DNA of 64,000 nucleotides. It comes from Puia dinghuensis (GTDB lineage: Bacteria; Bacteroidota; Bacteroidia; Chitinophagales; Chitinophagaceae). The position numbers and the translations under genes are program-made. The stretch spans positions 113,560-177,559 of the forward strand of contig JAMFSL010000016.1 in NCBI GenBank assembly GCA_026225275.1. The letters are read 5' to 3'. Positions 47,720 to 56,829 of the stretch are shown here, piece after piece; the stretch's first letter is position 1; the number at the start of each line of letters is the position of its first letter. Below the pieces are notes generated by a model. It had not been told where the DNA came from, did not search any database, and was given only the letters and a program-made list of their open reading frames with translations.

Positions 47720-48799
47720 TTAGCCAAAAGACCCGCTGGTCTTCCTCCCCAACCACGTCGTAAACACGGTATGCGATACCGCCATAATGATCGCCCCCTT
47801 GAACATTCCCGTAAAACCCCAGGCCGCCAGCCCCCCGATCACCCCCAGGAACAAAACCAGAAAGGGAATCTTCCCCCCGCTCCTCGCAATCAGGATCGGC
47901 TTCAGAAAAGCATCGATCACCAGCAAAGCAATCCCGTAAATGATGAGAAATATCGTCATCCCCGTATGCCCCTCGATGATCGCCCAGATAACCACCGGTA
48001 TCCAAACCAGTAAAGGTCCTAGCTGCAGCAACACCAGAAAAAAGACAAGCCCCGCCAGCACCAGCGAATAGCTTACCCCGGCCAAAAACAGTCCGATCCA
48101 TGCCAGAAAACCCGCAATAAAAGCCGTACCCATGATCCCGATGGATACCCCCTTGATGGCCTGGGTGATGACACCTAGCAGGGACAACCCATCCTCCTTC
48201 CCCAACAGGTGCACGGTCGTCAATTCTACCGGCTCCATTATTTTTTTCCCCGTCGCCAGAAAATAAGCCGAAATAAAGATTCCCACGATAAACTGTACCG
48301 CCGTACCGACAATACCAGCCCCACTGGTCAGCATCCGCCTCAGCAACTGCCGGATCTGCTCGCCATGATGGGCAATGGCATCCCTTGGACTGTCCTGCAC
48401 CTGCTGCCAGAAGGAATCGATATCCTCCCCGACAAAAGGTAGATTGATAACCCATTTGGGCAGCGGTGGCACCCCATTCTTCTTCACATCCGCCAGCCAT
48501 ACGATAGATTCCCTCACATGATGCCGTACGGTTGAAACAATAAAAGTGAACGGTAAGGCTACGATAGCCACCAGTAGGATCGAATAAATAATTGACGCCA
48601 GCACCCGCCTGTTACCCAGTATCCGCACCAATCGCTCGAAAGGACCGGAAAAAGACACGGAAAAGATAAGGGCAAAGGTCAGCACACCGAAAAATACCCT
48701 CAGCACGTCGTATAACGCCAGCATGAGGAGCAATAACAACAGCAGGACTAGTATGGTCTCTATGAGACTGCGGGAGTCGTTAGGAAAAAATTTGTTCAT
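47720..48799 (-). CDS. AI-2E family transporter
   Basis: The protein is 359 residues from ATG 48799. It has about eight membrane helices in the order expected for the AI-2E/YhhQ-PerM family: FFPNDSRSLIETILVLLLLL at the start, a soluble loop at residues ~90-160, and GVSIGIMGTAFIAGFLAWIGL with the later LGPLLVWIPVVIWAIIEG. Members export small molecules or ions; autoinducer-2 is only one reported substrate. An in-frame upstream extension into the repeat region is rejected. Nearby genes give no hint to its cargo. Confidence 0.88.
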   Translation of the reverse strand: MNKFFPNDSRSLIETILVLLLLLLLMLALYDVLRVFFGVLTFALIFSVSFSGPFERLVRILGNRRVLASIIYSILLVAIVALPFTFIVSTVRHHVRESIVWLADVKKNGVPPLPKWVINLPFVGEDIDSFWQQVQDSPRDAIAHHGEQIRQLLRRMLTSGAGIVGTAVQFIVGIFISAYFLATGKKIMEPVELTTVHLLGKEDGLSLLGVITQAIKGVSIGIMGTAFIAGFLAWIGLFLAGVSYSLVLAGLVFFLVLLQLGPLLVWIPVVIWAIIEGHTGMTIFLIIYGIALLVIDAFLKPILIARSGGKIPFLVLFLGVIGGLAAWGFTGMFKGAIIMAVSHTVFTTWLGRKTSGSFG

Positions 48800-48898
48800 A
48801 AAATTCCGCTTGCATCTAAAGTTACACAATTCCTGATGCAAGCGACACGCCCTCGCCCGACACTTCCCCACAACCCTTGCGGCGCTTCCCAAATATTT

Positions 48899-48972
48899 CT
48901 ATTCTGCCCTCAAACTCTCATCGGAAGCCGAGCTCACTCAGCCCTCAGGCTCTCATCGGGAGCCGAAGCTCA
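48899..48972 (-). repeat. Two tandem remnants of the C-terminal coding end of MacB-like permeases
   Basis: On the minus strand two near-copies of a ~35-base unit lie at about 48934-48972 and 48899-48937. Each reads DESLRAE followed by a stop codon (TGA and TAG), in different frames. The intact permease gene just upstream ends in SLRAD plus TAG at 49031. The units look like leftover gene tails and not like a designed repeat. See the findings. Confidence 0.6.
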
Positions 48973-48984
48973 CTCTGAGCAAGA

Positions 48985-49000
48985 AGACGCGATAGCGTCT
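48985..49000 (-). terminator. Weak hairpin downstream of the permease gene
   Basis: AGACGC and GCGTCT form a perfect 6-bp stem around GATA/TATC. On the minus strand it is followed by TCTTGCTC, only a partial T-tract. It may end the permease transcript. Confidence 0.3.
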
Positions 49001-49030
49001 GATCCCAGAAGCGCCAGGTTATGTGCTTAG

Positions 49031-51457
49031 CTAGTCAGCCCTCAGGCTCTTCACCGGATTCGCCAACGCCGACCGCAAAGCCTGCAGGCCCACCGACAAT
49101 AAGGCAATCCCTACCGCCAACGTCCCCGCCAGCGCAAAGACCTCCCAGCCAATACTGATCCGATAGGCATAATCCTGTAACCACCTGTACATGGCCCACC
49201 AGGATAGCGGAAAGGCAATCAGGGCAGCTATGAGCACCAGTAAAAGGAAATCTTTGGACAATAAGGCGATAATACCAGTCACCGACGCCCCCAGCACTTT
49301 CCGGATGCCAATTTCCCGCATGCGCTGCTCGGCTGCATACGCCGCCAGCCCGAACAATCCCAGGCAGGCAATGAAGATCGCCAGTAGCGAAAAAGAAAGG
49401 GAAATTCCTCCCATCCGTTGCTCGGACCGGTACAGGGAATTGAAATCGTCATCCATAAAGGTACAGCTGAACGGTTGCCCCGGCGCCAGCGTCCGCCAGT
49501 TGTCCTCTACCTGGGCAACCAGCCGCTCCACATGGTCGGTGCTCACCCGCAGGGCTATCCTGTTATTATCCGGCCGAAGGAAGAAGGCCAGAGGCGAAAC
49601 CACCTCCCGAAGTGAATTGAAATTGAAATCCTTCACCACCCCCACTACATGATAGGTCAGAAGTTTTTTAGTCGTGATATCGTCCAGCGTATAGAACTTC
49701 GTTCCGATGGGATGGGTAAGACCCGCCAACCGGACCACCGCTTCATTAATGATGATGCCAGTGGAATCCGTGGGGAAATCCTTGGAAAAATTTCGCCCGT
49801 CCACTATGTTCATACCCAGCACTGGAATATAATGTTCGTCGATCGGCCATTGCTGCATCGACAATCCTTTTTTGATATCCAGGTCGGGCGAAAGGAAAAA
49901 AGCATCATCATTGCGATAACCCGAAGTGGGCAGATAACCGGTCATCGTTACCCCTTCCACCCCCGGAAGATTGGCCAACTTATCCTTATAGGCCTTAACT
50001 CCGGCGCCTAATGCCGATGTATTCTGGATGACCAGCACCTGCTCGCGGTTGAAGCCAAGCGAACGGCTGCGGATATACCCTAGTTGACGATAAATGACCA
50101 CCGTACCGATAATCAGGCAGATGGAAATTGCGAATTGAAAGACCACCAGTGAATTGCGTAGCCATCCTGTCTTGAACCCCCTGGCGACGTTGCCCTTCAG
50201 CACCGCAATGGGTTGGAAGGCCGACAGGAAAAAGGCCGGATAGCTGCCCGCCAGCAGCCCCACCACTAACACCAGGCATAACAAGCCCGGTGCCAGCAAT
50301 GGCCTGGAAAAAAGACCGATGGACATTTCCTTGGCGGCCAGTTGATCGAATACCGGCAACAATAACCAGGCAATCCCCAGAGCCAACAGCATCGCGATAA
50401 AGCTGACCAATACGGACTCAATGATAAATTGCTGGATAAGACTCCCCCGTAAGGATCCTAACACTTTTCGGATGCCAACCTCCTTTGCCCGGTTCGCAGA
50501 TCGCGCCGTAGACAGGTTCATAAAATTCACACAGGCAATCAGCAGAATGAAAATGGCAATGGCGGAAAAGATATAGACATACTGAATACTCCCGTTCGCC
50601 CCCATTTCTGATGTCTTGTTGCTATGGAGATGAATGTCAGTCAGCGGCGTCAGGGTAAAGACATACTTATTACCACCCTTGTAGAACTGATCCAGTGAAA
50701 CATTGACTACTGACTGTAAAAGGGGAGCGATATATTTTACAACCATTCCCTGCAGCTTCCCTTCAAAATGGCGACCATTCACCCCTGGCCGCAGCAGCAT
50801 ATAAATGTTGTAATTATTGCTCAGCCATTGATCTGTCCGCTTCGCATCATCCGATTCGGACAACGAGACCAGGAAATCAGCACGGAAATGAGACTGTGTA
50901 GGCATGTCCCGCATCACCCCCGTCACCTTATAGGGAATGCTGTCATTGATCACCAGGGTCTTTCCCACTATATCTACCGCATCGAAGTATTTTTTGGCCA
51001 TCTTTTCTGACAGCACGATCGTATGGGCATCCACCAGCGCGGTATGCGGATCACCATTGATCAGAGGCAACGTGAACACGTCAAAAATAGTCGAGTCCGC
51101 ATACACCACTGCATCTTCCCGGATATTCTGGCTGCCCTTCCGGACCAGGAAACCACCGTCCTGCCGCATCCGCACCTCCTTCTCCACTTCAGGATAATCT
51201 TTCAACAAGGCCGGTCCTGCCGCCGCAGGCGCCGAGGCCAGCACAAAATGTGTTCCACCGAATTTGATCTCTGCATCCAACCGGTATATCCGGTCGGCAT
51301 TCTTGTTATACCGGTCATAGCTCAACTCGTCCATGACATAGATCAGGATCAACAGACAGGTGGCCAGCCCGATAGCCAGCCCCATAATATTAATGGCAGA
51401 AAAACCCTTGTTCTTCCACAAGTTGCGGAGTGCTGTTTTGAGATAGTTGCGTATCAT
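49031..51457 (-). CDS. ABC transporter permease, MacB/FtsX-like (two core domains)
   Basis: This 808-residue permease has an N-terminal helix (GFSAINIMGLAIGLATCLLIL), then a large MacB-PCD periplasmic domain, then three helices of the FtsX core (IFILLIACVNFMNLSTARSANRAKEVGIRK). The whole unit is then repeated, ending with FGLAAYAAEQRMREIGIRKVLGAS and the tail ANPVKSLRAD. This double form is typical of Bacteroidota. No ATP-binding subunit gene is in the window. Such proteins work in mechanotransmission-type export of peptides, drugs or lipoproteins. Fossil tails of related genes lie just downstream. Confidence 0.92.
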   Translation of the reverse strand: MIRNYLKTALRNLWKNKGFSAINIMGLAIGLATCLLILIYVMDELSYDRYNKNADRIYRLDAEIKFGGTHFVLASAPAAAGPALLKDYPEVEKEVRMRQDGGFLVRKGSQNIREDAVVYADSTIFDVFTLPLINGDPHTALVDAHTIVLSEKMAKKYFDAVDIVGKTLVINDSIPYKVTGVMRDMPTQSHFRADFLVSLSESDDAKRTDQWLSNNYNIYMLLRPGVNGRHFEGKLQGMVVKYIAPLLQSVVNVSLDQFYKGGNKYVFTLTPLTDIHLHSNKTSEMGANGSIQYVYIFSAIAIFILLIACVNFMNLSTARSANRAKEVGIRKVLGSLRGSLIQQFIIESVLVSFIAMLLALGIAWLLLPVFDQLAAKEMSIGLFSRPLLAPGLLCLVLVVGLLAGSYPAFFLSAFQPIAVLKGNVARGFKTGWLRNSLVVFQFAISICLIIGTVVIYRQLGYIRSRSLGFNREQVLVIQNTSALGAGVKAYKDKLANLPGVEGVTMTGYLPTSGYRNDDAFFLSPDLDIKKGLSMQQWPIDEHYIPVLGMNIVDGRNFSKDFPTDSTGIIINEAVVRLAGLTHPIGTKFYTLDDITTKKLLTYHVVGVVKDFNFNSLREVVSPLAFFLRPDNNRIALRVSTDHVERLVAQVEDNWRTLAPGQPFSCTFMDDDFNSLYRSEQRMGGISLSFSLLAIFIACLGLFGLAAYAAEQRMREIGIRKVLGASVTGIIALLSKDFLLLVLIAALIAFPLSWWAMYRWLQDYAYRISIGWEVFALAGTLAVGIALLSVGLQALRSALANPVKSLRAD

Positions 51458-51535
51458 GTGGAAGTAGTTTATCCCTGTGGGACGAAGACCCTCACATAAA
51501 TGTTACACCACCTTGAACTCATTCACCAACCCACC

Positions 51536-52888
51536 CTATCGACCGGCAGGCAACGGCACCACCGGCAGACTCTCATTCCCCGCCTCAGAAACGGATTGTA
51601 CCGCAAAAAAGTAATTGTCCTTGGAATAGGGTAGCTTGACATCGGTCTCCGTGGTAAAGATCTTCTTTTGCCACACCGCACTCGTCGTCTCCCGCATCAG
51701 GATGTAATATCCCTTGATCTTTCCAACGGTCGGCGCCTTCCACATCAGCTGTGTACCATTGGTCAGGTTGCGGACCTCCACCTTCACCTCCTGCGGCATC
51801 CCCGGCGATTTCGCCAGGTTCGCCAGGTTGGCCAGGTTAAGCGCCGTATTCTTTCGCAGATATTCGAAATCCATGAACTCCTCCAAGTCCCCATACACCA
51901 CGCCTTTCTCCGTCCGCACATCCTGGTGCTGGTGATTGAAATTCTCATTCATCTCGGTGATCCGTACCGCCGTAAAACCGGTGTCTACATAGGGCGTATG
52001 GTCGCCACCCCGCAAAAAACGGTCATTCCGGTAAATCATCACTACCTGCAGGTTGTCCACATACCGCTCCCCAACCTCTTTCACATACCGCGCCAACTGC
52101 CGCGCTTTACCATCATTCTCCAACCCCAGCTGCCTGATCATCTTTGCCTGCCTGGTCAGATCGTAGGAAGGCAATCCCTCACTAAATACCCTTACCTGCG
52201 TGTTGTTGATAATATTGGTCTCATTGCTGTTATTGCTACCCATAATATCGTTATTCAACACAGCCTCGATATTCCAGTTCTCCACTCTGGCCTTCTTCGC
52301 CATATAAGTGCTTCCCAATAACCCCTGCTCCTCACCGCTCACGGTCACGAAGATGATCGTGGCCGGAAAGGAATGCTTGCTCATCACCCGTGCACATTCC
52401 AGCACAGCCGCACTACCACTGCCATCGTCATTCGCTCCGGGCGCATCGTTGGTCCCATCCATCACATCCGTCCGCCGGCTGTCCAGGTGACCGCTGATGA
52501 TAAAAATGCGATTGTCGTTCGGATCGGTCCCCTTTAACGTAGCCACGGTATTGCCCAGACTGACGTTGTTCTTCACTCGCTTGCCGTCAGCCACATAAGT
52601 ACTCGTATCCACAAAGGCCGTCAACCGACCGCCCGAGGCCGCCGCAAATTGATTGAATTTCATCAACACCCATTCCCGCGCCGCCCCGATGCCTTTCCTC
52701 TTGTCGGTCGTGGAGCTGACTGTGCTACGGGTGCCGAAAGCCACCATATTTTTTATATATGATTGCAGGGAATCCGGATTGACTTCTTTTACCATGCTTT
52801 CTATCTCCGGATCACGGTTGATCGTCGTCTGACCATGCACAAAGGTCATCGACCCAACCATGATGACGACAAGTAAGGATTTTCTCAT
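51536..52888 (-). CDS. Secreted M28 family metallopeptidase with C-terminal Fn3-like domain
   Basis: The protein is 450 residues from ATG 52888, chosen because MRKSLLVVIMVGSMTFVHGQ is a clean signal peptide. The zinc site is IISGHLDSRRTD, PGANDDGSGSAAVLE, VSGEEQGLLGS, LNNDIMGSN and the RGGDHTPYVD segment. Residues from about 360 (PQEVKVEVRNLTNG to the end) resemble a fibronectin-type-III domain. It is an exported aminopeptidase or carboxypeptidase. A terminator of the upstream gene separates it from the BlaI-M56 operon. Confidence 0.9.
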   Translation of the reverse strand: MRKSLLVVIMVGSMTFVHGQTTINRDPEIESMVKEVNPDSLQSYIKNMVAFGTRSTVSSTTDKRKGIGAAREWVLMKFNQFAAASGGRLTAFVDTSTYVADGKRVKNNVSLGNTVATLKGTDPNDNRIFIISGHLDSRRTDVMDGTNDAPGANDDGSGSAAVLECARVMSKHSFPATIIFVTVSGEEQGLLGSTYMAKKARVENWNIEAVLNNDIMGSNNSNETNIINNTQVRVFSEGLPSYDLTRQAKMIRQLGLENDGKARQLARYVKEVGERYVDNLQVVMIYRNDRFLRGGDHTPYVDTGFTAVRITEMNENFNHQHQDVRTEKGVVYGDLEEFMDFEYLRKNTALNLANLANLAKSPGMPQEVKVEVRNLTNGTQLMWKAPTVGKIKGYYILMRETTSAVWQKKIFTTETDVKLPYSKDNYFFAVQSVSEAGNESLPVVPLPAGR

Positions 52889-52916
52889 GTTCAAAACAGT
52901 TTTGAAAGCCAATATA

Positions 52917-52947
52917 ATTAAAAAATCCCGGCCGGACGACCAGGATT
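52917..52947 (-). terminator. Rho-independent terminator of the DUF4097 transcript
   Basis: On the minus strand AATCCTGG pairs with CCGGGATT (8 bp with one G-T pair) around an 8-base loop. A run of T residues follows. It lies 25 bases after the DUF4097 stop and just before the start of the M28 gene. Confidence 0.7.
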
Positions 52948-52972
52948 CTTTAATGTCAATATTAATTATTTT

Positions 52973-54013
52973 CTACCGGAAACTCAATTCTACATTTCCA
53001 CCGCTACCTCTGACCTTCACCGGTATCCCGCCTCCATTCATGGTGCCGGCAATGCTGTGCTTGTCGATATCACCGCTGAAATTTTCCAGCTTGGATGTAT
53101 GCACCCGCTCGCCGGAAACAGTCAGGCTCATCCCTAACCCCTGCGGCATCGCAACAGAAATATTTCCGCCGGAATTCGACAGGTCAAGATATTTTCCCAT
53201 CGTCTTCAGATCGACATCGATACTGCCGCCACTGGTAGAGGCGCTCAGACTGCAGGAAAGATTACCCAAATGGATATTTCCACCCGATGTCGACGTCCGC
53301 AGTTCACCGGCTATGTCCTGACCCTCTACCTGGCCGCCCGACGTAGTCGCATGAATATCTCCCTTCACATCTTCCAGTACCAGGTTGCCCCCCGAAGTGC
53401 CCATCCGGATGGTCCCTTCGCAATGTGTGGCATGCATATTACCCCCGCTGGTCCGCAGGTCAATATCATTCTTGGAATCAGAAATGGTTACATTACCTCC
53501 CGAAGTACTCCCGTCGATCTTACCCGTCAAATGCGCGATACTCATGTTCCCGCCGCTGGTTCCGAAATTCTCCGTTCCCGACAGATCACTGAGACTGATA
53601 TTCCCGCCGCTCGTGTGCACTTCAGATGAGACGGATTCCGGCACATAGATCCGGAAGGAAATAGACAGACTGTGATTCCAGTTGTCAAAATGCTCCTTAT
53701 GCCTGGCAATCGCTTTCAACGTACCGCCCTCAACCGCAACAGTCAGATCGAATTGCTCATCCAGCCGCTTCTGGATCTCTTCTTTGGACAGCCCTTCTCC
53801 CCATCCGTTATTGCCGTGGATATAAACTTCGACCCGTGCTTCCCCGCTGGTCTGTCCCGAAACGGAAATGTTCCCGCCGGAAGTTTTGGTCTCCAGCTGC
53901 TTGATGGATGCCATGGGAAATGATTTCGTTATAAATGGCGACTCATCATGCGATTGCGCCGCCGCGGCCAATACCTGCAGACCGCAGGCCAGGGAAAACA
54001 GAATTCTTTTCAT
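52973..54013 (-). CDS. Secreted DUF4097 beta-strand-repeat protein
   Basis: The 346-residue protein has a signal peptide ending near AAAQS. TSGGN or close variants occur around ten times at roughly 20-residue steps: TSGGNISVSG, TSGGNISLSD, TSGGNMSIAH, TSGGNVTISD, TSGGNLVLED, TSGGNIHLGN. This is the DUF4097/GIN-type beta-solenoid. Its function in Bacteroidota is not known; family members often lie next to sigma or M56/BlaI regulators. It is the last gene of the minus-strand group headed by BlaI and is followed by a good terminator. Confidence 0.85.
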   Translation of the reverse strand: MKRILFSLACGLQVLAAAAQSHDESPFITKSFPMASIKQLETKTSGGNISVSGQTSGEARVEVYIHGNNGWGEGLSKEEIQKRLDEQFDLTVAVEGGTLKAIARHKEHFDNWNHSLSISFRIYVPESVSSEVHTSGGNISLSDLSGTENFGTSGGNMSIAHLTGKIDGSTSGGNVTISDSKNDIDLRTSGGNMHATHCEGTIRMGTSGGNLVLEDVKGDIHATTSGGQVEGQDIAGELRTSTSGGNIHLGNLSCSLSASTSGGSIDVDLKTMGKYLDLSNSGGNISVAMPQGLGMSLTVSGERVHTSKLENFSGDIDKHSIAGTMNGGGIPVKVRGSGGNVELSFR

Positions 54014-54281
54014 ATTAGCTGATTGATTGGTTTTGATGACTAATAGTCGCGCCCCCTAAAAAAAATGTTGCATCCCTCTTTCTCTAAATATTCCCTTTTC
54101 GCATTTTGTCCGCCAGCGTACAGCTTACTGTATCACAACCGGACAGCACAGAAGGCCTTTACCAGTCTGGCCCCTCTCCCCTCAGCATGCAACCGCCTCG
54201 TAATCAATAACCGCGACGTACTCTCTACCCTATATCAGTCAATTACCGTGCTGAACTCGGCATGGCCGGCCGGGGTTGTCG

Positions 54282-55085
54282 TCAATCCTCAATATGGTAG
54301 GACATGGAATACCCCTTTCCTGTTACATATTTGGCAATGTATTTCTTCTGGACCGCCTCTGGCAGCGGCTTACCGTTCAGTATCATCTCATCTGAATTGA
54401 TCTTCAGCGAATGGATACTTTCCTTATCCTGCACCAAACCGTCCTTGACCAGGTCATCCATAATATTTTGCATGATAGCCCTGTCTTCCGCCGCCCGTTT
54501 GCGATCCCGTTCCGCTTGCTCCCGGTCCCGCCCGGCCTGCTCGCGATCTCGTCCCGCCTGCTCGCGATCTTTCTCTGCCTGTTCACGGTCTCTTACCGTC
54601 TGTTCCTGATCCCGGCCTGCTTGCTGCCGCTCCTTTTCGGCCTGTGCCCGGTCCCGCTCTGCCTGCTCACGATCTTTCTCTGCCTGCACACGGTCTCTTT
54701 CAGCTTGCTCCCGATCCCGTCCCGCCTGTTCACGATCCCGCTCCGCCTGCTGCCGGTCTAGTCTGGCCTGCACCCTTGACCGTTCCACCTGGACTTTTAT
54801 CTCCTTGATGACCGGTCCATATCTGCTCATACTGTCCGACGGCACCTGATGACCGTCGACGGTAAGATCCAACAGCTTATCCCCTATCATATGTAACGTA
54901 TACAATGGTCCGTTCCCGTCTCTGTAAACAGCCATCGACTTCGGCGGCACGGAGGAAGAATCTTCATCGAAATAGAGATAGGTGTTTCCCGAGATTTCCT
55001 GTACATGATGCTGGCCAAACGAATTTCGGCTAATGATTAACGTTAATAGAAGGAGCAAAATCCTTCCCATGCTGATCTTTTTCAT
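54282..55085 (-). CDS. Secreted heptad-repeat (ERDREQA) protein with M56-type C-terminal tail
   Basis: The 267-residue protein has a signal peptide (ILLLLLTLIISRNSFGQ). A short beta-rich region follows, then about 14 uninterrupted seven-residue units of the form QAERDRE at residues ~106-203, and a C-terminal domain (LVKDGLVQDKESIHSLKINS to the end). The repeats should form one long charged helix or a coiled coil. From memory, a C-terminal domain of this kind is usually fused to M56 (BlaR1-like) proteins of related bacteria; here it is encoded apart. The M56 protein encoded upstream carries a matching repeat, so the two may form a helical complex outside the membrane. Confidence 0.75.
   Translation of the reverse strand: MKKISMGRILLLLLTLIISRNSFGQHHVQEISGNTYLYFDEDSSSVPPKSMAVYRDGNGPLYTLHMIGDKLLDLTVDGHQVPSDSMSRYGPVIKEIKVQVERSRVQARLDRQQAERDREQAGRDREQAERDRVQAEKDREQAERDRAQAEKERQQAGRDQEQTVRDREQAEKDREQAGRDREQAGRDREQAERDRKRAAEDRAIMQNIMDDLVKDGLVQDKESIHSLKINSDEMILNGKPLPEAVQKKYIAKYVTGKGYSMSYHIED
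54477..54770 (-). repeat. DNA region encoding ~14 heptad repeats
   Basis: Roughly 21-base coding units repeat about 14 times with minor variation, giving QAERDRE-type heptads. It is prone to slippage and unit-number change. Confidence 0.8.
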
Positions 55086-55192
55086 TTTTTATTGATTTAG
55101 TGTTTGATCGGGCAAAATATCTCTCTTGCCATTGCAAAGAGGTTCCAGGACCTTTGCCCGCGGCCCGTTGAAGCGATCCGTATAGTAGAGGA

Positions 55193-56827
55193 TTATTCTT
55201 TCGTTGTGGTTGTCGTTGTCGTTACCGTCGTCTTTGTGCTCCGTTGCCTGGCCGCCTGCTGCCGTTCCAATTCAGCCTGCTGCCGGTCACGCTCTGCCTG
55301 CGCCCGATCCTTTTCTCCTTGTTGCCTGTCCCGGTCGGCCTGCGCCCTGTCCCGGTCGGTCTGTAGCCTGTCGAGTTCGGCCTGAGCAAGATCCTTCACG
55401 GCTTGTTCCCTGTCACGCTCAACCTGCATCCTTTCTCTTTCAGCCTCCGCCCGGCTCACCTGCGCCTTGTTCAACTCATCCTGCTCCCGATTCCGTTGCG
55501 CTTGCAACCTGTTCTTCTCGACTTGCTCCCTGTTCCGGTCCGCCTGCTCCCGATCCCGCTGCCCTTGCAACATATCCGGCTGGGCCTGCGCTTGGTCGTT
55601 CAGGACTTCCTCATTCACCTGCCGCGTCTGCATCTTCCGTGTCCCCTCACCCTCTGTCCTTCGCTTCGGAACTTTCCCTGTCTTTATCTTATGTTGATGT
55701 AAGATCGTCAACTGCTGCCTGGCCCATTCCATGTTCTCCGCTACCTGCTTTTGTTCCCTTAACACCGACATTAACTCCGGCCCCGGAGCCTCCACTGCCG
55801 CCGAATGACTATCCATCGCCTGCCGCTGTGCCGCCATCTGGCTTTCAGCCATCGCTCCGCCTCCAACCCGGTGAACCGATAACAACAATAACACCACCAC
55901 CAGACCGCTCGCGCTCAAAAAGAACCGCTCCCCACCGTGCAGCCCCTGGTTGCGCTGCTGCGCGATCCGCAGGACCCGGCGCAACAACTGACGCTTACCA
56001 CCAGGCCGGAAAGCGACCGCTGCAACCCCCATGCTATGTTCCTTGATGCGCACCAACGCCCGCACCAGCCTGACACCATCTCCCGTTTGCGCAATCGCAA
56101 TATCATCACAGCAATTCTCCCGCTCCTCCCGTAACAAGGAAGACACCCACAACAACCCGGGATTGAAAAAGAGCACACATTCTGCCAACTGCTGCATCAG
56201 GTTCACCAGGTAATCGTGACGCCGGATGTGCGCCAGCTCGTGCAATAGCACCGCCTCTATCTCGTCCGGCGGCAACTGATTGATCAAACCGAGCGGTATA
56301 AAAATAACCGGCTTTAAATGACCCACTATCATTGGCGCCTGCACCAGCCGGGACTCCAACAACCTGACATGGCGCCGGATCCCTAACTCTCCCGCCCAGC
56401 GCGCAACCAACCGCACCCATTGCTCCGGCGCTTCCTTATGACCATGCCGGCTGATGGCATGCACATATCCCCAGCCACCCGCCATCCTTACTGCCTTGAC
56501 CGCAGCCACCACAAACCATGCGCACACGATCCATCCCGCATTTGTCTCGCAATACCGTCGAAGTATACCCGACCCTGCTGCCAGAACGTCCGCCGCCGCG
56601 GTATTCCCCGCCTCTCCGACGCCGCCAATTTCTCCCGCCACGTATAACTCGTATAAAAAGGTCATACCACAGGTCGCCAGGAACAACAACAACAACCCGC
56701 CCAGCAACCGGTATCGCACCGCGGCAGCCGATCGCTTCGTCCCGGCCAGGACGCACCCTGCCGCAACCGCCAGCACGGCACCCTGCCAAAGAGAATGGAT
56801 CAATACCCAGCAAATGGCTTGTATCAT
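55193..56827 (-). CDS. M56 family metallopeptidase (BlaR1-like sensor) with heptad-repeat tail
   Basis: This 544-residue membrane protein has four N-terminal helices and an M56 zinc site, VLLHELAHIRRHDYLV (HELAH at residues 196-200) with a downstream EERENCCDDIA. A further helix around residues 302-320 (FFLSASGLVVVLLLL) should place the C-terminal part outside. That part has about 15 heptads (QAERDRQ-type, residues ~420-530) and a poly-Thr end. BlaR1 family proteins sense an outside signal and cleave the BlaI repressor. No penicillin-binding domain is present, so the signal is not known. BlaI is encoded 2 bases upstream and a partner heptad protein downstream. Confidence 0.88.
   Translation of the reverse strand: MIQAICWVLIHSLWQGAVLAVAAGCVLAGTKRSAAAVRYRLLGGLLLLFLATCGMTFLYELYVAGEIGGVGEAGNTAAADVLAAGSGILRRYCETNAGWIVCAWFVVAAVKAVRMAGGWGYVHAISRHGHKEAPEQWVRLVARWAGELGIRRHVRLLESRLVQAPMIVGHLKPVIFIPLGLINQLPPDEIEAVLLHELAHIRRHDYLVNLMQQLAECVLFFNPGLLWVSSLLREERENCCDDIAIAQTGDGVRLVRALVRIKEHSMGVAAVAFRPGGKRQLLRRVLRIAQQRNQGLHGGERFFLSASGLVVVLLLLSVHRVGGGAMAESQMAAQRQAMDSHSAAVEAPGPELMSVLREQKQVAENMEWARQQLTILHQHKIKTGKVPKRRTEGEGTRKMQTRQVNEEVLNDQAQAQPDMLQGQRDREQADRNREQVEKNRLQAQRNREQDELNKAQVSRAEAERERMQVERDREQAVKDLAQAELDRLQTDRDRAQADRDRQQGEKDRAQAERDRQQAELERQQAARQRSTKTTVTTTTTTTKE
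55238..55570 (-). repeat. DNA region encoding ~15 heptad repeats in the M56 protein
   Basis: Seven-codon units of the QAERDRx type repeat here with more variation than in the neighbouring gene. Similar units at 54477-54770 suggest shared descent. Confidence 0.75.
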
Positions 56828-56829
56828 AA

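Noticed and set aside
48800..49030. N-terminal extension of the AI-2E transporter or a small gene
   Set aside because: The in-frame extension has no transporter-like sequence and enters the tail-repeat region; the clean start is at 48799.
54065..54400. Open frame between the DUF4097 and heptad-repeat genes
   Set aside because: It has no recognisable protein features and overlaps the 3' end of the heptad-repeat gene on the other strand. The 268-base gap otherwise shows nothing clear.
54477..55570. Regular short repeats resembling a CRISPR or tandem array
   Set aside because: The repeats are seven-codon coding units in frame within two genes, with no spacers.
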